Assembly (NCBI GenBank): GCA_027297485.1 | Contig: JAPUHZ010000314.1 | Span: 1-5,191, forward strand | Length of the DNA stretch: 5,191 nucleotides | Origin: Deltaproteobacteria bacterium | GTDB lineage: Bacteria; Desulfobacterota_B; Binatia; UBA9968 | Direction of reading: 5' to 3' | Shown: positions 5,121 through 5,191 of the stretch, piece after piece | How positions within the stretch are numbered: position 1 is the stretch's first letter | Layout: every line of letters starts with the position of its first letter | Position numbers and translations under genes: made by a program | Notes under the pieces: generated by a model | Database searches by the model: none | What the model was told of the DNA's origin: nothing | Seen by the model: the letters and a program-made list of their open reading frames with translations, nothing else

Positions 5121-5191
5121 TCACTTTTGAAATGCCTCTTCTACTTTTTCAAAGAGTTCCCTCATATCGATAGGGGCCTCGGCAATATAAA
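5121..5191 (-). CDS. C-terminal end of a minus-strand protein (5' partial), possibly receiver-like
   Basis: The minus strand is open from the window edge to TGA 5123-5121 and encodes 23 residues: YIAEAPIDMRELFEKVEEAFQK and one stop, with two leading bases of an incomplete codon. The P-I-D-M-R-E-L-F-E-K-V stretch followed by a charged helix resembles the beta5-alpha5 end of a response-regulator receiver (Y-I-x-K-P-I-D-x-x-E-L). However, the conserved Lys is not in place and one residue seems extra. A different helical C-terminus is equally possible. The base composition and charged helix look coding. The rest of the gene is outside the window, so function is not assigned. Confidence 0.5.
   Translation of the reverse strand, partial: YIAEAPIDMRELFEKVEEAFQK

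Noticed and set aside
1..5191. CRISPR arrays, tRNA or rRNA genes
   Set aside because: No regularly spaced short repeats, no cloverleaf-like arms with a T-loop motif, and no rRNA signature seen on either strand.

Overview
The window is about 5.2 kb of bacterial DNA with moderate-to-high GC. It looks like a worn accessory region rather than a core locus: two intact genes, one gene with a single frameshift, two clear gene remnants, partial genes at both edges, and several repeat types. The organism cannot be named from this sequence. The DsrE-like remnant with TGA codons where the family has cysteines, and the palindromic repeats built on a 'TTCGACAGGCTC' core, would fit an uncultured Desulfobacterota-, Methylomirabilota- or Rokubacteria-like lineage. 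That is inference with low confidence.

Left part (1-808): the last 31 codons of a plus-strand response-regulator receiver domain, then a hairpin that reads as a terminator for the minus strand, then a decayed minus-strand DsrE-family gene (about 350-700). In this remnant both cysteines of the family CxxC site are TGA codons, giving a U-G-G-U reading. This suggests the intact ancestor was a selenoprotein. A separate TAA and at least one frameshift show that the copy is dead.

Central cassette (809-4648): a 168-bp sequence occurs twice in the same orientation, at 809-976 and 4481-4648, with 11 mismatches and no gaps. Between the copies lie a plus-strand PuuE-like polysaccharide-deacetylase-family gene (1046-1891) and, converging on it, a minus-strand operon. 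The operon holds a second deacetylase of the same subfamily (4239-3409), an alpha/beta hydrolase (3363-2214) carrying a one-base frameshift near its end, and the first ~40 codons of an NAD-dependent epimerase/dehydratase (2183-~2060). The epimerase is cut off where nested palindromic repeats begin (1939-2059). A possible IS200/IS605 right-end remnant (about 4262-4410) lies just upstream of the operon.

Right part (4649-5191): about 470 bp with no convincing gene, then the last 23 codons of a minus-strand gene running off the window.

Functionally, the cassette is a small hydrolytic set: two C-N-hydrolase/deacetylase-fold enzymes that have lost classical metal ligands, one serine hydrolase, and a former NAD-dependent sugar or acyl modifier. 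The substrate is not readable from the sequence. The 'exciting' candidates are the fossil UxxU DsrE selenoprotein and the direct-repeat-bounded cassette. I see no complete new defence or mobile system.
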